DNA of 64,000 nucleotides from Verrucomicrobiota bacterium (GTDB taxonomy: Bacteria; Verrucomicrobiota; Verrucomicrobiia; Opitutales; Opitutaceae): contig JAUVVA010000003.1 of NCBI GenBank assembly GCA_030604905.1, positions 1 through 64,000 of the forward strand, in the 5' to 3' direction. A program made the translations under genes and the position numbers. Positions within the stretch are counted from its first letter, which is position 1. Each line of letters starts with the position of its first letter. Below, piece by piece: positions 34,602 through 44,001 of the stretch. The notes under the pieces are model-generated. The model was given only the letters and a program-made list of their open reading frames with translations, did no database searches and was not told where the DNA came from.

Positions 34602-37262
34602 ATGCCACCCCTCTTTCCGGTTCGCCCCCTCCCCTTCCTCGGTCTCTGCCTCGTCCTCGGCCCCAGCGCATCCCTCGGCTCCCCCTCCTGGATCTGGGCC
34701 TCAGGTCCGGCGGCGAATCCCGCCGAATGGGCGCCTTCGGGGGATATCTTCCTCCGCCACACCTTCGAGGTGCCCGCGTCCCTGTCTGACGTGACGACAG
34801 CCACCCTCGACGTGGGCGTGGACAACCGGGCCGAGGTTTTTCTCAACGGCCGCTCGTTGGGGGAAAGCGAAGGATGGAACCCCATGCGCCGCAGCGAGGT
34901 CACCAAGCTGCTCCGCGGCGGGCGAAACGTCGTCGCCGTCCGCGCGATCAACACCGGTCCGGGACCGGCGGGTTTCATCGCGGAGCTGAAAATCAAGCTC
35001 AGGTCGGGCCGCGAAATCGTGATCGCTTCCGGACCCGATTGGAAGGCGACGGACAAGGAACCGGGCGAGCATTGGCACCGGGGAGAATGGGAAGCGCCGG
35101 CCGCCCTCGCCTTCGCGCAGAACGGAGACCTCCCATGGGGAATCAGCCTCCCGCCTCGGAACGACCAGACTTTCCCCTCCCTGAAAGCCAAGGGGGCCGA
35201 TCTCGAGCCGCTCAACGACATGCTCCGTCGCTTCCACGCCTCGGCGAACATGGACGTGGCCGGCACCTACGCCCTCGCTTGGCTACCGCGCGGAATGCTG
35301 TGGGTGTCGGACAGCAAGTCCCCCGGCGAGTCGATCACCCGTCGCCGGATTGCCAACCGCCTGGGAGGCATGCGAATCAGCCCTGAGGGCTACGTCTCCT
35401 GCCACCAGCACGAGGGCCTCGCGCACTCGGAGGGCTGGCCCTTCCCCTTCCCTTCCCAAAGCCAGGGCTTCAGCTTCTATTTCACCCTCTCCGGTCTCCC
35501 TTTCGGCCCCGAGTTCGGCCTCCCGCTCGTCACCGAGCCCGCCGGGTGGCGTTTGGAAAACGCCGAGACCAAGACGATGGACGCCGCGCGCGGATGGACG
35601 GTCGCGCTGACGGGCCCGGGCGCCGTCCTCTCCTCGCCCGCCTTCGACGTCGATGCCTTCGTCAGCCCCTTCATCCGCGTAAAGTGGAACGCCGGCAAGC
35701 TGCCCGCCGACGCGCGCCCGGAGCTTTCCTGGATCTCCACAAACGAGTGGGGTGATCGAACCGAACATCGCCTGCCCTTCCCCGCGCCCTCGGCCGCCAG
35801 CCGACATCCCGTCCAGGATTTTGACATCCCCGTGCAAACCCTCACCCAGGCGAAGGGCCGGATAACCGCGCTCCGTATCCATTTCAACAATACAGATCCG
35901 GGCGAGGTGACAATCCAGCGGATCTTCTCCGCCGTCGATTCACGCCATCCGATCAACAACCCCAACTACCTTGTCGCCGCCACCGATTTCTATCGCTGGA
36001 CGGGCGACCGCGAGTGGCTGCTGCGCAACCTGCCCCGGATGCGCCTCGCGCTCCGCTACATGCTTTCCGAGTTCGCGGTGAGGGAGACGGGCCTCATCCG
36101 CCGTCCTTGGGTCGGTCACGACGGACGCAGCGGCCTGGAAATCACGCCCGAAGGCCGCAAGATCATCCACCACGGCGTCGGCATCGGCGGAAACTACTGG
36201 GACCTGATGCCCTTCGGCGGGGACGACGTCATCGCCACGACCTACCTCCACCCCGCCCTCGCGCAGATGGCGGCCTTGGAGGAACTCGCCGCACGCGAAT
36301 TCCCCGCGCAGGCGGGAGCTCCCGAAGAAGGTCTCGACGCGGCCTCGCTGCGCCGCCTCGCCGGCAAGGTGCTCGAGCGCTTCCGCTCCACCTTCTGGAA
36401 CCCGGAGACCCTTCGCTTCGCCCCCATCGACGACCAGCGGCGCTTTCGCGACTACGGCTACACCTTCGTGAACAACGAGGCCATCTTCTACGGCCTGGCC
36501 GACGAGCTTCAGGCGCGCGACATCCTCGCTTGGACCAGTGGCGATCGAATCGTCGAGGGCGACACCTCCACCGGCGCCGACATCTATCGCTGGCGCTTCG
36601 GCCCGCGCGCCTCCACCCGCCGCAACATCTCCTACTACCAATACGTGTGGTCCGCGCCTGAGTCGCTCGCCTTCGGCGACCAGGTGCAGGACGGCGGCGC
36701 CGTGCTCGGCTTCGCGTTCCACGACCTCGTGGCTCGCATCCGCCACCGTAGCCCCGATGACGCCTGGGCCCGGCTGCTTGAGACCTTCGAATGGTATCGC
36801 GAGGTCCAGGCGGCGGGAGGCGCCCGCGCCTACTATTCCGTGCCCGGCCGCGGCACGCTCCAGGGAGGAGGCACCGCCGGCGGCCTCGGAATCGACGAGG
36901 AATTTTACGAAAGCGTTCTCATCGCCTCCGTTCTGCTCGAGGGCTTTCTGGGCTTCGAGCCCCGGCCCGACGGATTCGACCTTCATCCGCGGCTGCCCGC
37001 CGCCGTCCCGGCGATGACCATAACCGACATCGCCTATCGTCGCCTTCGCTGGGACGTCGAATTCTCCTCGCAACGCGTCGCCTTCCGCGTCGCCGAAGGC
37101 CAGCCCGACCGGCCGCTGCTGGCGCGTCTGGCCGAGGGACGCTGGACGGGCTCTGCGGTCGGCCCGGACGGGCGCCGCATCGAACTACGCTCCACCGACG
37201 GCCGCAGCTTCACCGTGCCCGCCGAGCCGTTGAAGGAGCTAATCTTCAGCCGCACCGAGTGA
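34602..37262 (+). CDS. Secreted six-hairpin glycosidase, GH78-like
   Basis: 886 residues. A signal peptide (LFPVRPLPFLGLCLVLGPSA) is followed by a galactose-binding-like domain of the alpha-L-rhamnosidase type (SPSWIWASGPAANPAEW, FLRHTFEVPASLSDVTTATL, DNRAEVFLNGRSLG). A beta-sandwich linker leads to an (alpha/alpha)6 catalytic region from about residue 450 (NPNYLVAATDFYRWTGDREW, GIGGNYWDLMPFGGDDVIAT, YTFVNNEAIFYGLADELQAR, GGTAGGLGIDEEFYESVL). Catalytic residues are not assigned, since the GH78 C-P-T-R-E motif is absent. A GTG at 34587 is in frame, but the ATG at 34602 gives a better signal peptide. It is the first gene downstream of the operator at 34573. Confidence 0.75.
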   Translation: MPPLFPVRPLPFLGLCLVLGPSASLGSPSWIWASGPAANPAEWAPSGDIFLRHTFEVPASLSDVTTATLDVGVDNRAEVFLNGRSLGESEGWNPMRRSEVTKLLRGGRNVVAVRAINTGPGPAGFIAELKIKLRSGREIVIASGPDWKATDKEPGEHWHRGEWEAPAALAFAQNGDLPWGISLPPRNDQTFPSLKAKGADLEPLNDMLRRFHASANMDVAGTYALAWLPRGMLWVSDSKSPGESITRRRIANRLGGMRISPEGYVSCHQHEGLAHSEGWPFPFPSQSQGFSFYFTLSGLPFGPEFGLPLVTEPAGWRLENAETKTMDAARGWTVALTGPGAVLSSPAFDVDAFVSPFIRVKWNAGKLPADARPELSWISTNEWGDRTEHRLPFPAPSAASRHPVQDFDIPVQTLTQAKGRITALRIHFNNTDPGEVTIQRIFSAVDSRHPINNPNYLVAATDFYRWTGDREWLLRNLPRMRLALRYMLSEFAVRETGLIRRPWVGHDGRSGLEITPEGRKIIHHGVGIGGNYWDLMPFGGDDVIATTYLHPALAQMAALEELAAREFPAQAGAPEEGLDAASLRRLAGKVLERFRSTFWNPETLRFAPIDDQRRFRDYGYTFVNNEAIFYGLADELQARDILAWTSGDRIVEGDTSTGADIYRWRFGPRASTRRNISYYQYVWSAPESLAFGDQVQDGGAVLGFAFHDLVARIRHRSPDDAWARLLETFEWYREVQAAGGARAYYSVPGRGTLQGGGTAGGLGIDEEFYESVLIASVLLEGFLGFEPRPDGFDLHPRLPAAVPAMTITDIAYRRLRWDVEFSSQRVAFRVAEGQPDRPLLARLAEGRWTGSAVGPDGRRIELRSTDGRSFTVPAEPLKELIFSRTE

Positions 37263-37291
37263 TTAGCCCCGAACGATCTTTTCCCCGCCCC

Positions 37292-38530
37292 ATGAAAACC
37301 ACCGCTATCACACTCGGCCTCATCGCCGCCACCCTGCCCATGTTCGCCGAATCTGCGCGCAACTTCTCGGAGGACCTCCAATTTCTGCGCCGCCACACGT
37401 CGGTCATAGAGCTGCGCCGCGGCGAGGCCGCGATCGCCGTCGTGCCGGAATACCAGGGTCGTGTCATGACCAGCACCGCCACCGGCCCCTCCGGCACCAG
37501 CTACGGCTGGATCAATTACAGGCTGGTCGAGCAAGGCGTGCTTCCTGAAGAGCGAGTCCGCGGAAAACTAGAGTCAAAGATCTACGTCTTCGGCGGCGAG
37601 GAACGCTTTTGGCTCGGGCCCGAGGGCGGCCAGTTCGGGCTCTTTTTCGCGCCCGGCTCCGCCTTCGACTTCGAAGCGTGGAAAACGCCCGCCGCCATCG
37701 ACACCGAGCCCTTCGACCTCGTTTCCCGCTCGGACACCGAGGCCGAGTTTCGTCGCGAGTTCTCGGTGCGAAATCACTCCGGCACCCGCTTCCAACTGAG
37801 GGTGGATCGCACCGTGCGACTGCTCCCCGACGATGAGATCCAGTCCCTCCTTGGCGCCCGGCTCCCTGAAGGCGCACGCGCCGTGGCCTACGAAACGATC
37901 AACGTCATCACGAATCGAGGACAGGCCGCATGGGAGCCGCAGAGCGGGCTGATCTCCATCTGGCTCCTGGGCATGTATAAGCCTTCGCCCTCGACCGTGA
38001 TGGCCATCCCCTTCCGGCAAGGTCCAGAGCGCGAGCTGGGGCCGATCGTAAACGACGCCTACTTTGGCAAGATCGCCCCGGACCGCCTTCGCGTTGCCGA
38101 CGGGATCGTGTTCTTCAAAGGCGACGGCGCTTCGCGGGGCAAGATCGGCATCCCGCCCCGCCGCTCCCTCGGCGTGGCCGGCAGCTACAGCCCTGATCTC
38201 GGCTCGCTCACGCTCGTGCTCTACACTCCACCCGACGACGCGACACTGCCGTATGTGAACTCGATGTGGGAGATCCAGGCCGAGCCTTACGCCGGCGACG
38301 CCATCAACGCCTACAACGACGGCTCCCCCGCGCCTGGCGAGCCGCCCCTGGGTCCCTTCTACGAGCTCGAAACCTCCTCTCCCGCCGCGGCGCTGCGTCC
38401 CGGCCAAAGCCTCACGCACCGCCAGGTCACGATGCACATCGCGGGCGCCCCCGCCGCGCTCGATCCCATCGCCCGGATGCGGCTCGGAGCCTCGGTCGGC
38501 GCGATACAGGGCGCATTTGCCCAACCCTGA
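37292..38530 (+). CDS. Secreted DUF6786-like protein
   Basis: 412 residues. Signal peptide MKTTAITLGLIAATLPMFAE. The sequence contains AIAVVPEYQGRVMTSTATGP, GTSYGWINYRLVEQG, FGGEERFWLGPEGGQFGLFF, YETINVITNRG, LISIWLLGMYKPSPSTVMAI and LVLYTPPDD. These match what I recall of DUF6786, found in Bacteroidota and Verrucomicrobia polysaccharide loci. The beta-rich pattern resembles an aldose-epimerase-like or beta-sandwich sugar-binding fold. It lies 29 bp after the previous gene and 39 bp before the GH78 gene, so it is in the same operon. No enzymatic role is established. Confidence 0.65.
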   Translation: MKTTAITLGLIAATLPMFAESARNFSEDLQFLRRHTSVIELRRGEAAIAVVPEYQGRVMTSTATGPSGTSYGWINYRLVEQGVLPEERVRGKLESKIYVFGGEERFWLGPEGGQFGLFFAPGSAFDFEAWKTPAAIDTEPFDLVSRSDTEAEFRREFSVRNHSGTRFQLRVDRTVRLLPDDEIQSLLGARLPEGARAVAYETINVITNRGQAAWEPQSGLISIWLLGMYKPSPSTVMAIPFRQGPERELGPIVNDAYFGKIAPDRLRVADGIVFFKGDGASRGKIGIPPRRSLGVAGSYSPDLGSLTLVLYTPPDDATLPYVNSMWEIQAEPYAGDAINAYNDGSPAPGEPPLGPFYELETSSPAAALRPGQSLTHRQVTMHIAGAPAALDPIARMRLGASVGAIQGAFAQP

Positions 38531-38569
38531 ACCGCCTCCCCTCCCTCGTCCTCCGGCCCACTCTCCGTC

Positions 38570-40843
38570 ATGAAAAATTCCTTCTGGTCCCACCCTTCGC
38601 CTGATCCCGACACCTACTCCCTGTTTCGCGGGCGCTTTCGTCTCGAGACGTCGGCCGAGGTGGAGTTTCGCGTCGTGGGCTCGGCTTGGTATGAGGCTTG
38701 GCTGAACGGCAAGCCCCTCCTTGAGGGGCCGCTCCGCTTCGCGCTGGATCGACCCGAATACCAGATCGAGCGCGTCCTCCTGCCGGCCGGCGAGCATGTC
38801 CTCGCTTTCCATGCACACCACATCGGCGAGGAGACGCGTATCCTGAAGAACACGCCTGCGTTTCTCTGGTGCGACGTTCTGGCCGCCGACACGCCGCTCG
38901 CGATCGACTGGCGCTGCCTCCCGCTCAAATCGCAAGGATCCAAGACGCGCCGCATCAACCCGCAGCTTGGCTGGATCGAGTGGCGCGACACGCGGCTTGA
39001 GCCGGAGGGCTTCGAGACGCCCGCCTTTGACGATTCGAGTTGGACGCCGCCCGTCTGGGACGCCTCGCCCCTGCCCGATCCCGTCCCGGCCGACCTCGGT
39101 TCGGTGCAAACGCTCGCGCACCGGCTCAAGCCCTGCGGACAGGGCCCCCTCGCCCACACCTTTGGCTATACCACCGACGAGCCGGCCTTCGTCTTCCACT
39201 CGCGCGACCGGGTCTGTTCGGAACTCCCGGCCAAGGGGCTCTGGCGACGCTACGACCTGGGGCGGGTGCGCCTTGGCCGCCCCTGCTTCCGCCTCCGCGC
39301 GCCGGCCGGGACCGTCATCGAATTTGCCCTGGCCGAAAGCCTCACCGAGGGCCGCGTAAGCCCCTACATCAACCTCTCCGCCGGCACCTCGTGTAATCTC
39401 GACCGCCACGTCGCGCGCGGCGGAGAGCAGGTGTTTCGCCCGCTCACTCCGAAAGGCGGTCGGTTCCTCGAGGTGCACGTGGTCAACGCGCGCGAAGGCG
39501 TCGAGTTTCTTGCGGAGGAGTTCCTTGAACGCTGCTACCACGCGCCCACCGAGGCGACCTTCCACTGCGGCGACAGCCTGCTTGAACGCATCTGGCAGGT
39601 CGGCGTGGAGACCTACCGCGGCTGCGCGGAGGACGCGCTCATCGACAACCCCACCCGCGAGCGCGGCCAATGGGTGGGCGACGTGGCCTCCGTCGGTTCC
39701 GAGATCGCCGCGGTCGCCTATCACGACCTGCGCCTCTGCAAGCGCGCGCTGGCGCAAGCCGCGCTTTGCCCCCGCGAGGACGGCCTCGTCGCCGGCATGT
39801 CCCCCGGCGGCTGCGTCTATCTCCCCACCTACGCCTTTCAATGGGCCGTGGCCGCGGTGGATCTCTTCCGGCTCACGGGCGACCAGGCGATGCTCCGCGA
39901 ACTTTGGCCCGCGGCCCGCCGCAACATGGACGCCATCCGCGCCTTCTGGCACGAGGATGGTCTTCACAACGTCGCCGGCTGGAATTTCGTGGACTGGGGC
40001 TACCGGGCGGAGGACGGCCCGATCGACACCGCGTGCAACCTGCACTACCTCTGGAGCCTTCGCTCGATGATCACGTGGGCGAAGGCCATCGGAGAACCAG
40101 CGGAAGCCTTCCAGGCACAGGAACTCGAATTGTCGCTGCTTCTTCGCGCACGACTGGCGGACAAGCAGCGAAAGGGCTGGGAACACATAGGCTACCACTG
40201 CGCCGCGCTCGCGATGCGTCTTGGCCTGGTCTGGGACGAAGCCGAGTGCCTCGCCTACCTTGAGCGGCACCTCCTCGCCTGTTTCCCCAACAACCGATCC
40301 GCCCCGCGCAACGACGATCCCACGGCGTTCAATAGCCAGCTCATCACCCCTTACTTTGCCCATTACGTGATGCCGCTTTTCATCGAGCGCGGCCGCATGG
40401 ACTTCGTGCTCGACCAGTTCCGGATCTGCTGGGGCGACTACATGCTCGCCGAAGGCAGAACCACGTGGATCGAGGTCTTCGACACACGCTGGAGCCATTG
40501 CCACCAGTGGGCCGGCTGCCCCACTTGGCAGCTCTCGCGCTACCTGCTCGGCCTTCGTCCGCGCTGCGACCGCGCCGTCGGCGATTTCGACTGGATCTTG
40601 CAACCCGGTTCCTGCGAGCGCGCCTCAGGACGCCTGCCGCACCCAGGAGGCGGATGGATCGACGTGGGCTGGACCCGCGACACCGAAGCGCTGCGCTGTC
40701 GCATCCGCACCGAGAAAGCCCTGCGGCTACGCCTGCCCGACGGCTCGGACCTCACCATCTCGGGCGAGACCACCTTCGCCCTTCCCGAACTCGCGCTCGC
40801 ATCCGCTCGGCGTCAGGCCAGCCGCGAGACCTCCTCGGTCTAG
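38570..40843 (+). CDS. GH78 alpha-L-rhamnosidase, cytoplasmic
   Basis: 757 residues, no signal peptide. The N-terminal beta-sandwich domains (VEFRVVGSAWYEAWLNGKPL, LLPAGEHVLAFHAHHIGEET) precede an (alpha/alpha)6 barrel. LIDNPTRERGQWVGD is the GH78 catalytic motif and E364 (RER) the likely general acid. E635 in TTWIEVFD is the likely base, and WSHCHQWAGCPTWQLSRYLL is the conserved C-terminal rhamnosidase box. The enzyme removes terminal alpha-L-rhamnose from oligosaccharides or glycosides. The lack of a signal peptide implies that imported oligosaccharides are cleaved inside the cell. Nine bases separate it from the GH106 gene. Confidence 0.88.
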   Translation: MKNSFWSHPSPDPDTYSLFRGRFRLETSAEVEFRVVGSAWYEAWLNGKPLLEGPLRFALDRPEYQIERVLLPAGEHVLAFHAHHIGEETRILKNTPAFLWCDVLAADTPLAIDWRCLPLKSQGSKTRRINPQLGWIEWRDTRLEPEGFETPAFDDSSWTPPVWDASPLPDPVPADLGSVQTLAHRLKPCGQGPLAHTFGYTTDEPAFVFHSRDRVCSELPAKGLWRRYDLGRVRLGRPCFRLRAPAGTVIEFALAESLTEGRVSPYINLSAGTSCNLDRHVARGGEQVFRPLTPKGGRFLEVHVVNAREGVEFLAEEFLERCYHAPTEATFHCGDSLLERIWQVGVETYRGCAEDALIDNPTRERGQWVGDVASVGSEIAAVAYHDLRLCKRALAQAALCPREDGLVAGMSPGGCVYLPTYAFQWAVAAVDLFRLTGDQAMLRELWPAARRNMDAIRAFWHEDGLHNVAGWNFVDWGYRAEDGPIDTACNLHYLWSLRSMITWAKAIGEPAEAFQAQELELSLLLRARLADKQRKGWEHIGYHCAALAMRLGLVWDEAECLAYLERHLLACFPNNRSAPRNDDPTAFNSQLITPYFAHYVMPLFIERGRMDFVLDQFRICWGDYMLAEGRTTWIEVFDTRWSHCHQWAGCPTWQLSRYLLGLRPRCDRAVGDFDWILQPGSCERASGRLPHPGGGWIDVGWTRDTEALRCRIRTEKALRLRLPDGSDLTISGETTFALPELALASARRQASRETSSV

Positions 40844-40852
40844 ACCGCGCCC

Positions 40853-43800
40853 ATGCCTGCTCCCCGTCCCACCCCGGCGACGACCGCTTTCGCGTCGCCC
40901 CCGGTCGAATACCGCCCGTGGCCGTTCTTTGTATTAAACGATGAATACGAACCCGGCGCGGGCGAGCGGCGCCTCACCGAGCTGCTCGAAAACCTGAAAC
41001 GCGTCGGCTACGGCGGCGTGTTTATCCACCCGCGTCCGGGGCTGATGACGGAATACCTCTCGCCGCGATGGTTCGAGATCATCCGGCACTGCGTCTCCGA
41101 GTGCCTCCGCCTCGGCCTCGTGCCCGCGCTCTACGACGAGCACTCCTACCCCAGCGGCTTCGCGGGCGGCCACGTCTCCGCGCTGGCGCCGGAGACGACC
41201 GTGCGCTTCCTGCGCCCCACCTTTGGCAAGACTCCGGCCATGCCGCCGGCCGACGCGCTCGCCCTCTACCGGGCGGAGGGCGGCAAGCCAGTCGAGCCGC
41301 TCCGTTCCGCCGCCGACCTCAAAAAGCTGCCCGCGGAGACCGCGTGGTGCGCCTTCGGCGTCGAGCGCATGCAGCCGATGCCGTTCCACGGCGATCTGGC
41401 CTACACGAGCCTCCTCGATCCGAAGACCACGGAGCTGTTTCTCCAAACCACCTACGAGCGCTACCGCTCGGAGCTGGGCGAACTCTGGCCGCGCTGCGCG
41501 GCCATGTTCACCGACGAGCCCCACCTGCCCTCCGATTGCCACGGGCCCTGGGGACAGGGCCTGCACTTCTCGCGTCACGTGCAGTCGGAGTTTCGCCGCC
41601 GCCGGGGCTACGCGCTCGAGACCCGGGTGGCCGACCTCTATTACGGCTCGCCCACCAGCGCCGCCACGCGCTTCGACTTCTACGAAACGTTGCACGAAGT
41701 TTGGATGGAGTCGTTCGCGCTGCCCCTCGAGCGCTGGTGCCGCACGCACGGCATCCCGCTGACCGGCCACTTCCTTGAGCACGACTGGCCTTGCCCCTAC
41801 GCCACCCCCGGCCACGTGCACCTGCTCGCGCACATGGACTGGCCCGGCACCGACCTCCTCGAGTGCTTTCTCCTCGAAGGCCACGACTACGGCGATCCGC
41901 AAAATCTCGACGCCGCCGCGCCGGGCACCGAGCCGCACGCGCTCCATTTCCTGCGCCAGGTCCAGTCTGTCGCCAATCAACTTGGGAAGACTCGCGTGAT
42001 GAACGAGAGCTGGGGCGCGGGCGGGCACGATTCCCGGCCCGCGGACTGGCTCCGCATCGGCCGCTTCCTCGCCGTCCATGGCGTGAATCTTTTCGTTCCC
42101 CACTACGCCGCCTCCACCATTCGCGGCGGACGCAAGAAAGACCACCCGCCTTTCTTCAGCGAACAGAGCGCCGTGTTCGAGCACCTCGGCCCGCTCAACG
42201 ACGAACTTGGCCGGCTCTCGTGGCTCGCCGCCCGCGGGCGGATGCGCCAACGCGTCCTCGTCCTGGATCCGCTTACCACCGGTTTCTGCATCGCGGACAA
42301 GGCCGACTGCCTCGGCGCCGCCACCGCCCACGACACCGTCACGGATCCTCTCTCGGTGCTCGCCGACACGCAACGAAGCCTGCGCCCCCTGCGGCAGTCG
42401 GTGGCCGCATTCTCCCAAGCCCTCTCGGACCACCAATGCGACTTCGACATCGGCGATGAATACACGCTGGCGGAGTTTGCACGGGTGGAGGGTTCGGCGA
42501 TCCGGTTTCCGCACCAAAGCTACGAGATCCTGGTGCTCCCGCCGGGCCTCCAGAATCTGCGTTCGCACACGCTCGCCATGCTACGAGCTTTTTCGAGCGC
42601 CGGAGGCCGCATCCTCGGGCTACGCCCCGCCTGCGCCTGGATCGACGGTCGCCCGGGCGACTGGCCCGACCAGTTGAGCGCCGAGTGGTGCGAGAGCGCC
42701 GAGGCCCTCCAGGCCGCGACTCTGCGAGCCGCTCCGCCGCGCCCCCTGCTCGATCCGATGCCGCCGGCCGGCTTCGCCCACCAACGGCGCGAGGCGGAAG
42801 AAGGCACCTATTACCTCTTCGTCAACTCGTCCACAAGCGTCTGGCGCGGCGCCGTCCGTGTCCCCGAAAAAGGAAAAGCCTCGATCCTCGACCCGCAGGG
42901 CGGTTCCGCGGTCTCCTTCGATGGCACTCTGGAAATCGCGGCCTCAGGCGCGACCGTCTTGTTCGTCAGCCGCGCCGAGACGACAGCGGCCACGCCCGCT
43001 CGACGCCCCCGGCAAGGCGGGAGCCAAGGTCCGCTCGACTTCATCGACGCTCGGCCCACTTCACCCAACGCCTTGGTCCTCGACACGTGTGCGCTGACGG
43101 TGAACGGGGGCGATTCTCACCCTCCCCAACTCGTTTACGAATCCAACCGGCTCTACTGGCTCGCCCACGGCATGGAGAACAACGGCTGGTCGATGGTCAT
43201 CCAATACCGTGACCAAACGCTGTCGGCCAATCGTCGCATGAACCGCGACAGCGGCGGGGTGGCGCGCTACACCTTCCACGCGGCCAAAGACCTCGACCTG
43301 ACGGCGATCGACCTAGGCTTCGAATGCCCCGATCAATGGCGCCTTTTCGTCAATGGTGCCGAGGTGGACAGCTCAGCCGGTCGGCCTTGGCTGGACTGGC
43401 GCATCGGCCGTGTTCGCATCGGGCATCTGCTCCGCGCCGGAGAAAATGTCGTCGAACTCGCGGGGAGCCCCTTCGACGTCCGGCAGGAGATCGACCAAAT
43501 CTACCTTCTGGGCGAATTCGCGGCGCGCGCGGGCGACCCCGGCTTCATTGTCGAGCCTCGCTCTGCCCCCCTGCGCCTCGGCTCGTGGAAGGATCAGGGC
43601 CTGCCCTTCTACGACCGCGAAGTCGCGTATCGTTTCCGGCGTCCACCGGGCGCGGGGTCCGTGTCGTTGGACGCATCCGCGTGGCGAGGGTCGGCGGTCG
43701 AGCTGCGCTGCGGCGAGCAGCACACGCGCTCCTATGGCGCCGCGCTGCTGGAACTCGACGAATCAGGCCCGCTTGACTGCACGGTCACCGTGACCGGATT

Positions 43801-43966
43801 GCCCAGCAATCTCCTTGGCCCTTTTCACAAACCCGGCCTTCTGCCCAAGCACGGCTGGTGCAACTTCTGGCATGGAGGCGACATCCCCAACTCGCCCCAG
43901 CCTGGGTCCGCCTACCACCTCCTCGATCTCGGGCTGCTCACCCCACCCCTGTGGCTCTCGCACTGA
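40853..43966 (+). CDS. GH106-like alpha-L-rhamnosidase
   Basis: 1037 residues, no signal peptide. The N-terminal catalytic region has the GH106 pattern: WPFFVLNDEYEP, LLENLKRVGYGGVFIHPRPG, RLGLVPALYDEHSYPSGFAG, RCAAMFTDEPHLPS, RRRGYALETRVADLYYGSPT, HGIPLTGHFLEHDWP and RVMNESWGAGGHD. A C-terminal half of beta-sandwich and galactose-binding-like domains ends near GPFHKPGLLPKHGWCNFWHG, a box seen in large GH106/GH2-like proteins. GH106 enzymes release alpha-L-rhamnose from pectic or other glycans. Acidic residues in TDEP and NESWG are candidates for catalysis. It is co-directional and tightly spaced with the GH78 gene. Confidence 0.8.
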   Translation: MPAPRPTPATTAFASPPVEYRPWPFFVLNDEYEPGAGERRLTELLENLKRVGYGGVFIHPRPGLMTEYLSPRWFEIIRHCVSECLRLGLVPALYDEHSYPSGFAGGHVSALAPETTVRFLRPTFGKTPAMPPADALALYRAEGGKPVEPLRSAADLKKLPAETAWCAFGVERMQPMPFHGDLAYTSLLDPKTTELFLQTTYERYRSELGELWPRCAAMFTDEPHLPSDCHGPWGQGLHFSRHVQSEFRRRRGYALETRVADLYYGSPTSAATRFDFYETLHEVWMESFALPLERWCRTHGIPLTGHFLEHDWPCPYATPGHVHLLAHMDWPGTDLLECFLLEGHDYGDPQNLDAAAPGTEPHALHFLRQVQSVANQLGKTRVMNESWGAGGHDSRPADWLRIGRFLAVHGVNLFVPHYAASTIRGGRKKDHPPFFSEQSAVFEHLGPLNDELGRLSWLAARGRMRQRVLVLDPLTTGFCIADKADCLGAATAHDTVTDPLSVLADTQRSLRPLRQSVAAFSQALSDHQCDFDIGDEYTLAEFARVEGSAIRFPHQSYEILVLPPGLQNLRSHTLAMLRAFSSAGGRILGLRPACAWIDGRPGDWPDQLSAEWCESAEALQAATLRAAPPRPLLDPMPPAGFAHQRREAEEGTYYLFVNSSTSVWRGAVRVPEKGKASILDPQGGSAVSFDGTLEIAASGATVLFVSRAETTAATPARRPRQGGSQGPLDFIDARPTSPNALVLDTCALTVNGGDSHPPQLVYESNRLYWLAHGMENNGWSMVIQYRDQTLSANRRMNRDSGGVARYTFHAAKDLDLTAIDLGFECPDQWRLFVNGAEVDSSAGRPWLDWRIGRVRIGHLLRAGENVVELAGSPFDVRQEIDQIYLLGEFAARAGDPGFIVEPRSAPLRLGSWKDQGLPFYDREVAYRFRRPPGAGSVSLDASAWRGSAVELRCGEQHTRSYGAALLELDESGPLDCTVTVTGLPSNLLGPFHKPGLLPKHGWCNFWHGGDIPNSPQPGSAYHLLDLGLLTPPLWLSH

Positions 43967-44001
43967 GCCCCGGCCCGCGCACCCCGTCCGTCCCTGAGCT
44001 C